Shown one piece after another: positions 16,854 to 25,307 of a DNA stretch of 64,000 nt (the stretch's first letter is position 1; every line of letters begins with the position of its first letter). The notes under the pieces are model-generated. The model had not been told where the DNA came from. It did not search any database and saw nothing but the letters and a program-made list of their open reading frames with translations. The stretch covers positions 1 through 64,000 of the forward strand of contig JBOHGM010000010.1 in assembly GCA_050699435.1 (NCBI GenBank), read 5' to 3'. Both the position numbers and the translations under genes were made by a program. This DNA is from GCA-003244245 sp050699435. Lineage in GTDB: Bacteria > Actinomycetota > Actinomycetes > Mycobacteriales > Pseudonocardiaceae.

Positions 16854-19800
16854 GTGGCAGGCAAGGCCCGCGTGCACGAGCTCGCGAAGGAGCTCGGTGT
16901 CACCAGCAAAGAAGTTCTCAGCAAGCTCGCCGACCTGGGCGAGTATGTGAAGTCCGCGTCCTCCACAGTGGAGGCGCCGGTCGCGCGTAAGCTGCGTGAC
17001 TCATTCCCCTCCGATGCGGGGAAGGGTTCCACCGGCAACGGCGCACCGGCCACTGGACACGGTCAGCGCGGTACTTCCGCACCGCGCCGGCCCGCTGCCA
17101 GTCCCTCCGTTCCCAAACCCGGCCCCACCCCGCCACCTGCGCGCCGACCGGAGCAGGCCGCCGAGGCACCCGGCCCGGTGGCGCCCCTGCACTCGACGTT
17201 TTCGGAGCCAGCTGTGCAGCATCCTGTGATCCCGGAGCGTCCAGCGGCTCGGGAACATCCGCCGGCTCGGGAGCGTCCGGCTGTTCGGGAGCGTCCGGCG
17301 GTTTCGGACCGTCCGGCGGCCCGGGAGCGCCCGGCGGCTCGGGAGCGTCCCGCGGCCGAGCAGCACCCAGGCTCGCGGCCGGACGATGGTGCCGGCTCAG
17401 CTGGGCAGCCTCGCACCCAACCCCCGAAGCCGGGGCCGCGGTCTCCGCGGGTCGGCAACAACCCCTTCGGGGTAGGCGGATCGGCGCCATCGCGTCCATC
17501 GACGCCCCGGCCCGGTGGGTCCGGTGGCTCTGCTGGAACCGGCAACCTGCCGCCCCGTCCAGGTGGAGGCAACCGGCCGGCACCCAGTCGCAGTGGCTCG
17601 CCAGGTAGCGGAGGTCCGCGGCCGAACCCAGGCATGATACCGCCGCGGCCCAACCCGGGCATGATGCCGACCCGGCCCGGCCGCCCCGGTCCGGGCGGTG
17701 GTGGTCCGGGTGGTGGTGGTCCGGGTGGTGGTGGTCCGGGTGGTGGTGGTCCGGGTAGTGGTGGTCCGGGTGGTGGTCGCGGCCCGGGTGGTCCCGGTGG
17801 TGGTCGCGGCGGCCCGGGTGGTCNNNNNNNNNNNNNNNNNNNNNNNNNNNNNNNNNNNNNNNNNNNNNNNNNNNNNNNNNNNNNNNNNNNNNNNNNNNNN
17901 NNNNNNNNNNNNNNNNNNNNNNNGGTGGTGGTCCGGGTGGTGGTGGTCCGGGTGGTGGTGGTCCGGGTGGTGGTGGTCCGGGTAGTGGTGGTCCGGGTGG
18001 TGGTCGCGGCCCGGGTGGTCCCGGTGGTGGTCGCGGCGGCCCGGGTGGTCGCGGTGGTCCCGGTGGCGGTGGCTTCCGCGGCGGTAGCGGTGGCGGTGGT
18101 TCGAGCGGCCCCGGCGGCCCCGGCGGTGGCGCTGCTCCGGCCGGTGGTGGCTTCCGAGGCGGACCTGGCCGTCCCGGTGCAGGTGGTGGTGGCAGTCGCG
18201 GTCGCGGTGGTGCTGCCGGTGCGTTCGGCCGTCCTGGTGGTCCGGCTCGCAAGGGTCGTAAGTCCAAGCGCCAGAAGCGCCAGGAGTTCGACAACATGCA
18301 GGCGCCATCGGTCGGCGGCGTCCGGCTGCCCCGCGGCACGGGCGAGACTGTCCGGCTGCGCCGCGGCTCCTCACTCACCGACTTCGCCGAGAAGATCAAC
18401 GCCAACCCGGCCTCGCTGGTGCAGGCGCTGTTCCACCTCGGCGAGATGGTGACCGCGACCCAATCCGTCGCCGACGAGGTGCTGGAGTTGCTCGGCCAGG
18501 AGATGAACTACAAGATCCAGGTGGTCAGCCCCGAGGACGAGGACCGCGAGCTGCTGGAGTCCTTCGACCTGTCCTACGGCGAGGACACCGGTGACGAGGA
18601 GGATCTCGCTTCCCGGCCTCCGGTGGTCACCGTCATGGGTCACGTCGATCACGGCAAGACCCGACTGCTGGACACCATCCGCAAGACCAACGTGATGGGT
18701 GGCGAGGCCGGTGGGATCACCCAGCACATCGGCGCCTACCAGGTCGCCACCGAGTTGGAGGGCGAGGAGCGACTGATCACCTTCATCGACACCCCCGGGC
18801 ACGAGGCGTTCACCGCCATGCGTGCCCGCGGTGCGAAGTCGACGGACATCGCGGTGCTCGTGGTGGCCGCCGACGACGGAGTCATGCCCCAGACGGTGGA
18901 GGCGATCAACCACGCCAAGGCGGCCGGCGTGCCGGTCGTGGTGGCGGTGAACAAGATCGACAAGGAGGGTGCGGACCCGACCCGGATCCGCGGTCAGCTC
19001 ACCGAGTACGGGCTGGTGCCCGAGGACTACAGCGGCGACACCATGTTCGTGGACATCTCCGCCAAGCAGGGCACCAACATCGAGTCGTTGCTCGAGGCAA
19101 TCCTGCTCACCGCGGACGCCTCGCTGGACCTGCGGGCGAACCCGGACATGGAAGCCCAGGGCGTGGCGATCGAGGCCCATCTGGATCGCGGCCGCGGACC
19201 GGTGGCTACCGTGCTGGTGCAGCGCGGCACGCTGCACGTCGGCGACTCGGTGGTGGCAGGTGACGCCTACGGCCGGGTCCGCAGGATGGTCGATGAGCAC
19301 GGCGAGGATGTCGCTGAGGCGCTGCCTTCGCGGCCGGTGCAGGTCATCGGGTTCACCTCGGTGCCGGGTGCGGGCGACAACTTCCTCGTCGTCGACGAGG
19401 ACCGCATCGCTCGGCAGATCGCCGACCGCCGACGTACCCGGGAGCGCAACGCCGATCTCGCCTCCCGCCGCCGCCGGGTCAGCCTGGAGGACCTGGACCG
19501 GGCGCTCAAGGAGACCAGCGAGCTCAACTTGATCCTCAAGGGCGATAACTCCGGCACCGTCGAGGCGCTGGAGGACGCCCTGCTGAAGATCGACGTCGGC
19601 GACGAGGTCGAGCTGCGGGTGATCTCCCGTGGCGTCGGTGGCATCACCGAGAGCGATATCAACCTTGCCATCGCGGACAACACCATCGTGCTCGGATTCA
19701 ACGTCCGGGCCGACGGTAAGGCCACCGCGCTGGCCAACCGCGAGGGTGTGGAGATCCGCTACTACTCGGTGATCTACCAGGCGATCGATGAGATCGAGCA

Positions 19801-20131
19801 GGCTCTCAAGGGCATGCTTAAGCCGGAGTACGAGGAGGTGGCCCTCGGCCGCGCCGAGGTCCGCGAGGTTTTCCGGTCCTCCAAGATCGGCACCATCGCC
19901 GGGTGCTTGGTGACCTCCGGGGAGATCCGGCGTAATGCCAAGGCCCGGCTGCTCCGGGACAACGTGGTGGTCCGGGAGGACCTCGCGGTGTCCTCGCTGC
20001 GTCGGTTCAAGGACGACGCTACGTCGGTCCGTGACGGCTTCGAGTGCGGTCTCACCCTCTCGTCCTACCACGACCTCCGGGTCGGTGACGAGATCGAGAC
20101 CTACGAGCTGCGCGAGAAGCCCCGCACCTGA
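16854..20131 (+). CDS. infB: translation initiation factor IF-2, interrupted by assembly gap
   Basis: GTPase that brings initiator tRNA to the 30S subunit. GTG 16854 follows GAGGAG, and the N terminus (AGKARVHELAKELGVTSKEV) is standard. A long disordered part follows, with Arg-Pro-Ala repeats (ERPAARERPA type, about 17236-17367) and Gly-Pro repeats. Then come the G domain (GHVDHGKT, DTPGHEAF, NKID) and C-terminal domains. 100 Ns at 17824-17923 break the gene; the two sides are in different frames. Identical 127-bp sequences flank the gap, and removing the Ns plus one copy leaves 3051 nt, exactly 1017 codons. So the gene is probably intact, about 1016 residues, and the break is an assembly artefact. 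Confidence 0.93.
17697..18050. repeat. Gly-rich 15-bp repeats and duplicated 127-bp block around N gap
   Basis: Units of TGGTGGTGGTCCGGG (encoding Gly-Gly-Gly-Gly-Pro type repeats of IF-2) run on both sides of the 100-N gap. The block 17697-17823 is identical over 127 bases to 17924-18050. Exact end overlap of this length is what a k-mer assembler leaves when it cannot resolve a repeat. Confidence 0.9.
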
Positions 20132-20139
20132 TCATCCCT

Positions 20140-20172
20140 GGGGTTGGTGGGTCTTCAAGACCCACCAACCCC
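20140..20172 (+). terminator. 14-bp perfect hairpin after infB
   Basis: GGGGTTGGTGGGTC and its complement enclose a TTCAA loop, 9 bases after the infB stop. It could end or attenuate transcription before ylxP and rbfA. Confidence 0.65.
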
Positions 20173-20211
20173 CGGATCGGTGGTCTTCAAGAGCTACCTA
20201 CCCGGTGGTGA

Positions 20212-20523
20212 GTGGTGTACGTCGGCGCCCTGGAACTCGATGTCTTGTTCGGTGAGGTGCGCTCGCTGAAGGAGAAGCGTTCGCTGGTCCGGCCCGTGGT
20301 CGCCGAACTGCGCCGCCGCTTCGACGTCGCGGCGGCTGAGGCCGGGTACGCCGACCTGCACCGGCGGGCGGTGATCGGCGTGGCCACGGTAGCGGGCGAA
20401 GCGGGCCACGTCCGGGATGTGCTGCAGGCCTGTGAGCGGCTGGTGGCGTCTCGCCCGGAGTTGGAGTTGCTGACCGCCCGGCACCGGCTGCTGGGCCCCG
20501 ATGATGATGTTGCTGACGACTAG
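20212..20523 (+). CDS. DUF503/YlxP-family protein
   Basis: 103 residues. YVGALELDVLFGEVRSLKEKRS is the DUF503 opening block. This family commonly lies between infB and rbfA, and B. subtilis YlxP has been linked to ribosome function. The start is one of two adjacent GTG codons (20212 or 20215). The C terminus is acidic. Confidence 0.85.
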   Translation: MVYVGALELDVLFGEVRSLKEKRSLVRPVVAELRRRFDVAAAEAGYADLHRRAVIGVATVAGEAGHVRDVLQACERLVASRPELELLTARHRLLGPDDDVADD

Positions 20524-20569
20524 CGTGGTACTCCCAGCCCACGCGCGAGGAATGAGGAGACCGCCGCTG

Positions 20570-21022
20570 ATGGCCGACCTAGCACGGGCCCGCCGGCTCG
20601 CCAAACGGATCGCGCAGATCGTCGCGTCGGGCCTCGAACACGAGGTCAAGGATCCGCGGCTGGCGATGGTGACCATCACCGATGCGAAGGTCACCGCCGA
20701 CCTCAGGGACGCCACTGTCTACTACACGGTGCTCGGTGAGACCGTCGATGCCCCGCCGGACACCGCCGGGGTGGCCGCCGCGCTGGCCAGCGCCACCGGG
20801 GTGCTGCGCTCCCTGGTCGGGCGCGGTACCGGTGTCCGGTTCACCCCCACGCTGACCTTCCTGCCGGACAATGTCCCCGACGGGGTGCGCAGGATCGACG
20901 AATTGCTGGCCCAGGCGCATGATGCAGACGCCGAGGTGGCCCGCATCGCGGCCGAGGCCTCCCCCGCAGGCGAGCCGGATCCGTACCGTCCGCACCGCGA
21001 GCCCGCGGCGGACGACGACTGA
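20570..21022 (+). CDS. rbfA: 30S ribosome-binding factor RbfA
   Basis: 150 residues. RVAKRI-type opening (ARRLAKRIAQIVASGLEHEVKDPR, split here as LEHEVKDPRLAMVTITD) and the KH-like core are present. It binds the 30S subunit late in assembly and for cold adaptation. ATG 20570 follows GAGGAGA; earlier in-frame ATGs lie within ylxP and lack family match. The C-terminal tail is acidic and disordered. Confidence 0.93.
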   Translation: MADLARARRLAKRIAQIVASGLEHEVKDPRLAMVTITDAKVTADLRDATVYYTVLGETVDAPPDTAGVAAALASATGVLRSLVGRGTGVRFTPTLTFLPDNVPDGVRRIDELLAQAHDADAEVARIAAEASPAGEPDPYRPHREPAADDD

Positions 21023-21099
21023 CCGTCGGCGCCGCCGGTCGGACCGCCCGGCGCAGTATGCCGGGGCGGCGTGGACGCTCCGAGACAGATGGGTGAAGC

Positions 21100-22128
21100 T
21101 TGACCACCGTGTGGACTTCCCTGAGTGATCACGCGATCGGAGTCCCAGCCGACCCGAACTCAGAACTGAGCGCTGCAGCGGAGCTCGTCGCCGGTGCACG
21201 GGACGTGACGCTGGTAGCCCACGTGCAACCGGATGCCGACGCGTTGGGCAGTGCATTGGCCCTCGGCTTGGCGCTGCGCCAGCGCGGCTCGACGGTACGG
21301 GTGAGCTTCGGTGAACCGGCGGATGCCCCGGAGTCGCTGCGCGCACTGGACGTCGCCGACCTCATCGTGCGGCCGGATGAGGTGCCGGCCGCACCGGAGT
21401 TGCTGATCGCGCTGGACACCGGCTGCCGGGCCCGGCTTGGCTGCCTGTCGGATCGGGTGGATATCGCCGGCGCCGTCCTGGTGGTCGACCACCACTTCAC
21501 CAACGAGCGATTCGGCACGCACCACCTGGTCGATGCCCGCGCCGAGGCGACGGCCGTGCTGGTGCTGCGCCTGATCGATGAGCTCGATGTGCGACTTGAC
21601 GAGCCGATGGCCCGGTGTATCTACGCCGGGCTGGTGACCGACACCAGCTGCTTTCGCCGGGCCGATGAGGGCACCCATGCGATCGCGGCCCGGCTGCTGA
21701 CCGCCGGCGTTGATCCCACCGCAACCACCCGGGCGCTGTTCGACACGCATCCGTTCGGCTGGCTGAGCATGCTCGGCGCCGTGCTGGGCCGTGCCCGGCT
21801 GGAGCCTGCGGCCGCCCAGGGCAGGGGACTGGTGCATACCCGTGTGCTGCTGACTGATGCCGCTGGGCTGCGCAGCGAGGAGGTCGAGAGCGTGGTGGAT
21901 CTCGTGCGCACCACGGCGGAGGCGGAGGTCGCCGCCGTGCTCAAGGAGATCGCTCCGGACCGGTGGTCGGTATCGCTGCGCGCCAAGCAGAGCGTCGACG
22001 TCTCCGCTGCCGCGGCCGAGCTCGGCGGGGGCGGGCACCGCCTCGCCGCCGGTTTCGCCACCGACGGGACGGGTGACGAGGTCTTGGCCGCGCTGCGCGC
22101 CGCGCTGCACCGCGCGCCCACGATCTGA
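21100..22128 (+). CDS. nrnA: DHH-family nanoRNase/pAp phosphatase
   Basis: 342-residue phosphoesterase that degrades short oligoribonucleotides and pAp. The DHH motif is VVDHHFTNERFG, the N-terminal metal motif is HVQPDADALGSALAL, and the DHHA1 domain ends with GGGGHRLAAGF. The start is a TTG at 21100; GTG 21109 is an alternative. Position between rbfA and truB matches mycobacteria (Rv2837c), but the MATE-type gene dinF found there is absent here. Confidence 0.92.
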   Translation: MTTVWTSLSDHAIGVPADPNSELSAAAELVAGARDVTLVAHVQPDADALGSALALGLALRQRGSTVRVSFGEPADAPESLRALDVADLIVRPDEVPAAPELLIALDTGCRARLGCLSDRVDIAGAVLVVDHHFTNERFGTHHLVDARAEATAVLVLRLIDELDVRLDEPMARCIYAGLVTDTSCFRRADEGTHAIAARLLTAGVDPTATTRALFDTHPFGWLSMLGAVLGRARLEPAAAQGRGLVHTRVLLTDAAGLRSEEVESVVDLVRTTAEAEVAAVLKEIAPDRWSVSLRAKQSVDVSAAAAELGGGGHRLAAGFATDGTGDEVLAALRAALHRAPTI

Positions 22129-22153
22129 CCGCGCTCCGGGCAGGATCGGCGCC

Positions 22154-23065
22154 ATGACACGTCCGGATCTGCCCGCCGGCCTGGTGATCGTGGACAAGCC
22201 GGCCGGGCTCACCTCGCACGACGTGGTCGCCCGGCTGCGCAGGCTGCTGGGTACCCGCCGGATTGGGCACGCCGGAACCCTGGACCCGATGGCCACCGGG
22301 GTGCTGGTCTGCGGCGCTGAGCGGGCGACGAAGTTGCTCGGACACCTTCCGCTCGAGCCCAAGGTCTACCGGGGCACCGTGCGCCTCGGTGAGTTCACCA
22401 GTACCGACGATGCGCACGGCGAGCGTATCGGTGGCGCGGATACGTCCACAGTGGACGAGCAGGCGATCCTGGCGGGCATCGCGGCCCTCACCGGCGCACT
22501 CGAGCAGGTGCCCAGCGCGGTGAGTGCGGTCAAGGTCGACGGCAAGCGGGCCTACGCACTGGCGCGGGCCGGCCAGCAGGTGCGGCTGGCGCCGCGGCCG
22601 GTGACGGTATTCCGGTTCGAGCTCCTCGCACTGCGCCGGGTTGCCGGAACCCGCGGCACGCCGGTGATCGATCTGGACGTGCTGGTGGACTGCAGCGGCG
22701 GCACCTACGTCCGGGCGCTGGCCAGGGACCTGGGCGCTGCGCTCAGCGTCGGGGGGCACCTCACCGCGCTGCGCCGCACCGGGGTGGGACCGTTCGGTCT
22801 GGACATCGCGCGGACCCTCGACGATCTGGTGCAGCGGCCGGAGCTGACGGTGGATCTGGACGAGGTGGTGGCCACCGCATTTCCCCGCCGCGAGGTGGAC
22901 GCCCAGCAGGCCCGGGTGCTGGCGCACGGCGGACGGGTGCCCGCAGCCGGACTCTGCGGGACGTCGGCTGCCTTCGACCCTGCTGGCCACGCGATCGCGC
23001 TACTCACCGAGAGCGGCCCGCTGGCCCGCCCGGTGCTGGTGCTGCGCCCGGCTACCGAGCCGTGA
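22154..23065 (+). CDS. truB: tRNA pseudouridine-55 synthase
   Basis: 303 residues. GHAGTLDPMATGVL contains the catalytic Asp; KVYRGTVRLGEFTSTDD and GGTYVRALARDLG are family blocks, and a PUA-like region closes the protein. It makes pseudouridine 55 in the T loop of tRNAs. ATG 22154 follows an AGGAT site. The stop lies inside the 20-bp hairpin at 23060-23103. Confidence 0.95.
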   Translation: MTRPDLPAGLVIVDKPAGLTSHDVVARLRRLLGTRRIGHAGTLDPMATGVLVCGAERATKLLGHLPLEPKVYRGTVRLGEFTSTDDAHGERIGGADTSTVDEQAILAGIAALTGALEQVPSAVSAVKVDGKRAYALARAGQQVRLAPRPVTVFRFELLALRRVAGTRGTPVIDLDVLVDCSGGTYVRALARDLGAALSVGGHLTALRRTGVGPFGLDIARTLDDLVQRPELTVDLDEVVATAFPRREVDAQQARVLAHGGRVPAAGLCGTSAAFDPAGHAIALLTESGPLARPVLVLRPATEP

Positions 23066-23103
23066 GTGGCATTGAGTGCGATAGCACTCAATGCCACTCA
23101 CGG
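23060..23103. terminator. 20-bp perfect hairpin with GATA loop
   Basis: Left arm 23060-23079 and right arm 23084-23103 pair over 20 bases around GATA. It covers the truB stop codon and ends just before the ribF promoter. Its right arm (CACTCAATGCCACTCACGGG, extending to 23104) differs by one base from the right arm of the hairpin at 9285-9330, so the two belong to one repeat family. Confidence 0.85.
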
Positions 23104-23110
23104 GCAGCCG

Positions 23111-23116
23111 TAGGCT
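23111..23116 (+). promoter_or_regulatory. -10 box of leaderless ribF
   Basis: TAGGCT lies 8 bases before the ribF GTG. The matching -35 position falls inside the hairpin at 23060-23103, so the structure could affect this promoter. Confidence 0.5.
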
Positions 23117-23124
23117 GCGCGATC

Positions 23125-24057
23125 GTGCAGCGGTGGCGTGGGGTGGAGGCTATCCCGAGCGGGTGGGGTCGCAGCGTGGTCACCATCGGGGTGTTCGACG
23201 GGATGCACCGCGGTCACGCCCGGCTCGTCCGGCAGGCCGTAGCGCGTGCCAGGGATCGTGGCGTTCCCTGCGTGCTGCTGACCTTCGACCCGCACCCTTC
23301 GGAGGTGGTCCGCCCCGGCAGCCATCCGGCGCAGCTCACCAGCCTGCGCCGCCGGGCCGAGCTGGCCGAACAGCTCGGCGTCGAGGTGTTCTTCGTGCTG
23401 CCGTTCACCGGCGAGCTGTCCCGGATGCCCGCCGATGGGTTCGTCCACGAGCTGCTCGTGGAACGGCTGCACGTGGCGGAAGTGGTGGTGGGGGACAACT
23501 TCACCTTCGGCTACAAGGCGGCAGGCAACGTAGCGCTGCTGCGCGCCCTGGGCCGGCGGTTCGGGTTCACCGCCGAGGACGTGGGGTTGCTCTCGCAGGG
23601 GGAGCTGACCTACTCCTCCACCTACATCCGATCCTGCGTCGACGCCGGTGACGTGGCGGCCGCCGCCGTCGCCCTGGGCCGTCCGCACCGGGTGGAGGGC
23701 ATCGTCATCCGCGGTGACCAGCGCGGGCGCGGCCTCGGTTACCCGACCGCGAACCTGTCCACGCCGCGGTATGCGGCGATTCCCGCCGACGGGGTGTACG
23801 CCGGTCGCTTCGTGCACCGCAGCCGGGAGCTGGCGGCGGCGGTGTCGGTGGGCACCAACCCGACGTTCTCCGGCCGGGAGCGTCGGGTGGAGGCCTTCGT
23901 GCTGGACCTGGACGAGGACTTCTACGGTGAGCAGGTGGCGCTGGACTTCGTCGAGCGGCTGCGCGGCATGGTCCGCTTCGACACCCCCGAGCAGCTGGTG
24001 TCCCAGATGGACGACGACGTGGCGCGCACTCGGGAGGTGCTCGCCCGCAGCGGATGA
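23125..24057 (+). CDS. ribF: bifunctional riboflavin kinase/FAD synthetase
   Basis: 310 residues. N-terminal FAD synthetase: VVTIGVFDGMHRGHARLV carries the nucleotidyltransferase HxGH-type motif (HRGH). C-terminal riboflavin kinase: GRGLGYPTANLSTP is its signature. The GTG at 23125 gives the usual length; it has no ribosome site and is probably leaderless. The frame is open back into truB. Confidence 0.93.
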   Translation: MQRWRGVEAIPSGWGRSVVTIGVFDGMHRGHARLVRQAVARARDRGVPCVLLTFDPHPSEVVRPGSHPAQLTSLRRRAELAEQLGVEVFFVLPFTGELSRMPADGFVHELLVERLHVAEVVVGDNFTFGYKAAGNVALLRALGRRFGFTAEDVGLLSQGELTYSSTYIRSCVDAGDVAAAAVALGRPHRVEGIVIRGDQRGRGLGYPTANLSTPRYAAIPADGVYAGRFVHRSRELAAAVSVGTNPTFSGRERRVEAFVLDLDEDFYGEQVALDFVERLRGMVRFDTPEQLVSQMDDDVARTREVLARSG

Positions 24058-24129
24058 TCTCGCCACAGGCACCGATCGAGACGCGGGAGCCTGGCAAGAT
24101 GGGCGTTCCGGACACGGAAGGGGAGGCCG

Positions 24130-24663
24130 GTGGACGAGCAGCGGATGGTGGCGCGCAACGTCGCCCAACAGCGCGAGTGGTACGGGGAACCGCTCGGTGA
24201 CCGGGTTCGGCGCCTCGTGGTCGCCTTCGACGTCTCTCAGGCGCAGCTGGCCGAGGTCCTGGGGTTGAGCCCGCCGATGCTCAGCCAGCTGATGAGCGGG
24301 CGCCGGGCGAAGATCGGCAACCCGGCGGTGCTGGCCCGGATGGTGATGCTGGAACGCCGGGTGCTCACCCCTGAGGTAGCCTCCGGTGATCCGGCCGCTA
24401 TCCGCGCCGCCCTGGTGGAGGTCCGTGACTCCCGGCCCACCGTCGGCCGCGATACCTTGCTGGTCGAGGAGAATGATGCGCACGCACTTCTCGTGGCGCT
24501 GCGCAAGCTGGCCGGTGCCGCTGAGCTCAAGGGCGCGGCCGACCTGCTGGCGGACGAATTCCCCCTGCTCGCCGCATTGCTGCTGCGGGCAGCCGATGCC
24601 GACCTGCCGGCATCCGAGGTGGCGCCAGGGCAGGCCAGGGCGTTGCCTGGTACCGAGCGGTGA
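24130..24663 (+). CDS. helix-turn-helix DNA-binding protein
   Basis: 177 residues. A helix-turn-helix region at about residues 34-58 (SQAQLAEVLGLSPPMLSQLM) of the XRE type is followed by GRRAKIGNPAVLARM, which is conserved in actinobacterial relatives between ribF and rpsO. The second half is helical with no enzyme motif. GTG 24130 follows AAGGGGAGG. Likely a transcription regulator; its targets are unknown. Confidence 0.8.
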   Translation: MDEQRMVARNVAQQREWYGEPLGDRVRRLVVAFDVSQAQLAEVLGLSPPMLSQLMSGRRAKIGNPAVLARMVMLERRVLTPEVASGDPAAIRAALVEVRDSRPTVGRDTLLVEENDAHALLVALRKLAGAAELKGAADLLADEFPLLAALLLRAADADLPASEVAPGQARALPGTER

Positions 24664-24737
24664 GCTGGTAATCTCAGCCTTCGGTCCGGCTGCAGTCCGT
24701 GGCGGTCGGCACTGTGACTGAGTAACCCAGGGGCTGA

Positions 24738-24765
24738 GGTCAGGTGTGACTGAGGCTACCTGACC
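24738..24765 (+). promoter_or_regulatory. inverted repeat upstream of rpsO
   Basis: GGTCAGGT (24738-24745) and ACCTGACC (24758-24765) pair over 8 bases around a 12-base loop, about 80 bases before rpsO. It could end the upstream gene's transcript or be part of an rpsO leader; ribosomal protein S15 regulates its own mRNA in several bacteria. Confidence 0.4.
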
Positions 24766-24844
24766 GAGGTCACCGCCCCGCCGTGCTGTGCGCGGCGTCA
24801 ACCCGGGGCTCACACGGTACGTATCTGACAGGAGAGAACGACCC

Positions 24845-25114
24845 GTGGCGCTGTCCACCGCACAGAAGAGCGAGATCCTGGCCGAGTATGGGCTGCGCGG
24901 GGGGGACACCGGTTCCCCTGAGGCGCAGGTGGCCCTGCTGACAAAGCGGATCAAGGATCTCACCGAGCATCTCAAGCAGCACAAGCACGACCACCACTCC
25001 CGGCGCGGCCTGCTCCTGATGGTCGGCCGCCGCCGCAACCTGCTGAACTATCTGGCCAGAATCGACATCGCGCGCTACCGATCGCTGATCGAGCGCCTCG
25101 GCCTGCGCCGCTGA
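24845..25114 (+). CDS. rpsO: 30S ribosomal protein S15
   Basis: 89 residues, normal length. GDTGSPEAQVALLTKRI and DHHSRRGLLLMVGRRRNLLNYL are the conserved core that contacts 16S rRNA. GTG 24845 follows AGGAGAG. The next gene is pnp, the classic rpsO-pnp pair. Confidence 0.97.
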   Translation: MALSTAQKSEILAEYGLRGGDTGSPEAQVALLTKRIKDLTEHLKQHKHDHHSRRGLLLMVGRRRNLLNYLARIDIARYRSLIERLGLRR

Positions 25115-25307
25115 TCCTCACGGGGATCGACAACCACACATCGCGACACGAGCCGCCTCGTCACCGTCCTCGCCGAGCGTCGTCCGCCGGTCCTCGGTAG
25201 TGGCTCCCGGGAGCGCTGCACCCGAGGGCTTCGATCGAAGACCGGCCTTGTCCTCGCTTCCGCGCTGGCGGTGCCATCCGCGGCCAGTGTCGTGAGGAGG
25301 AGAAGAA

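Noticed and set aside
17697..18050. CRISPR-like array
   Set aside because: Tandem 15-bp coding repeats without spacers.
17698..18452. Val/Arg-rich reading of the repeat region across the gap
   Set aside because: Low-complexity frame created by the GGTGGT repeats; the IF-2 Gly/Pro frame is the real one.
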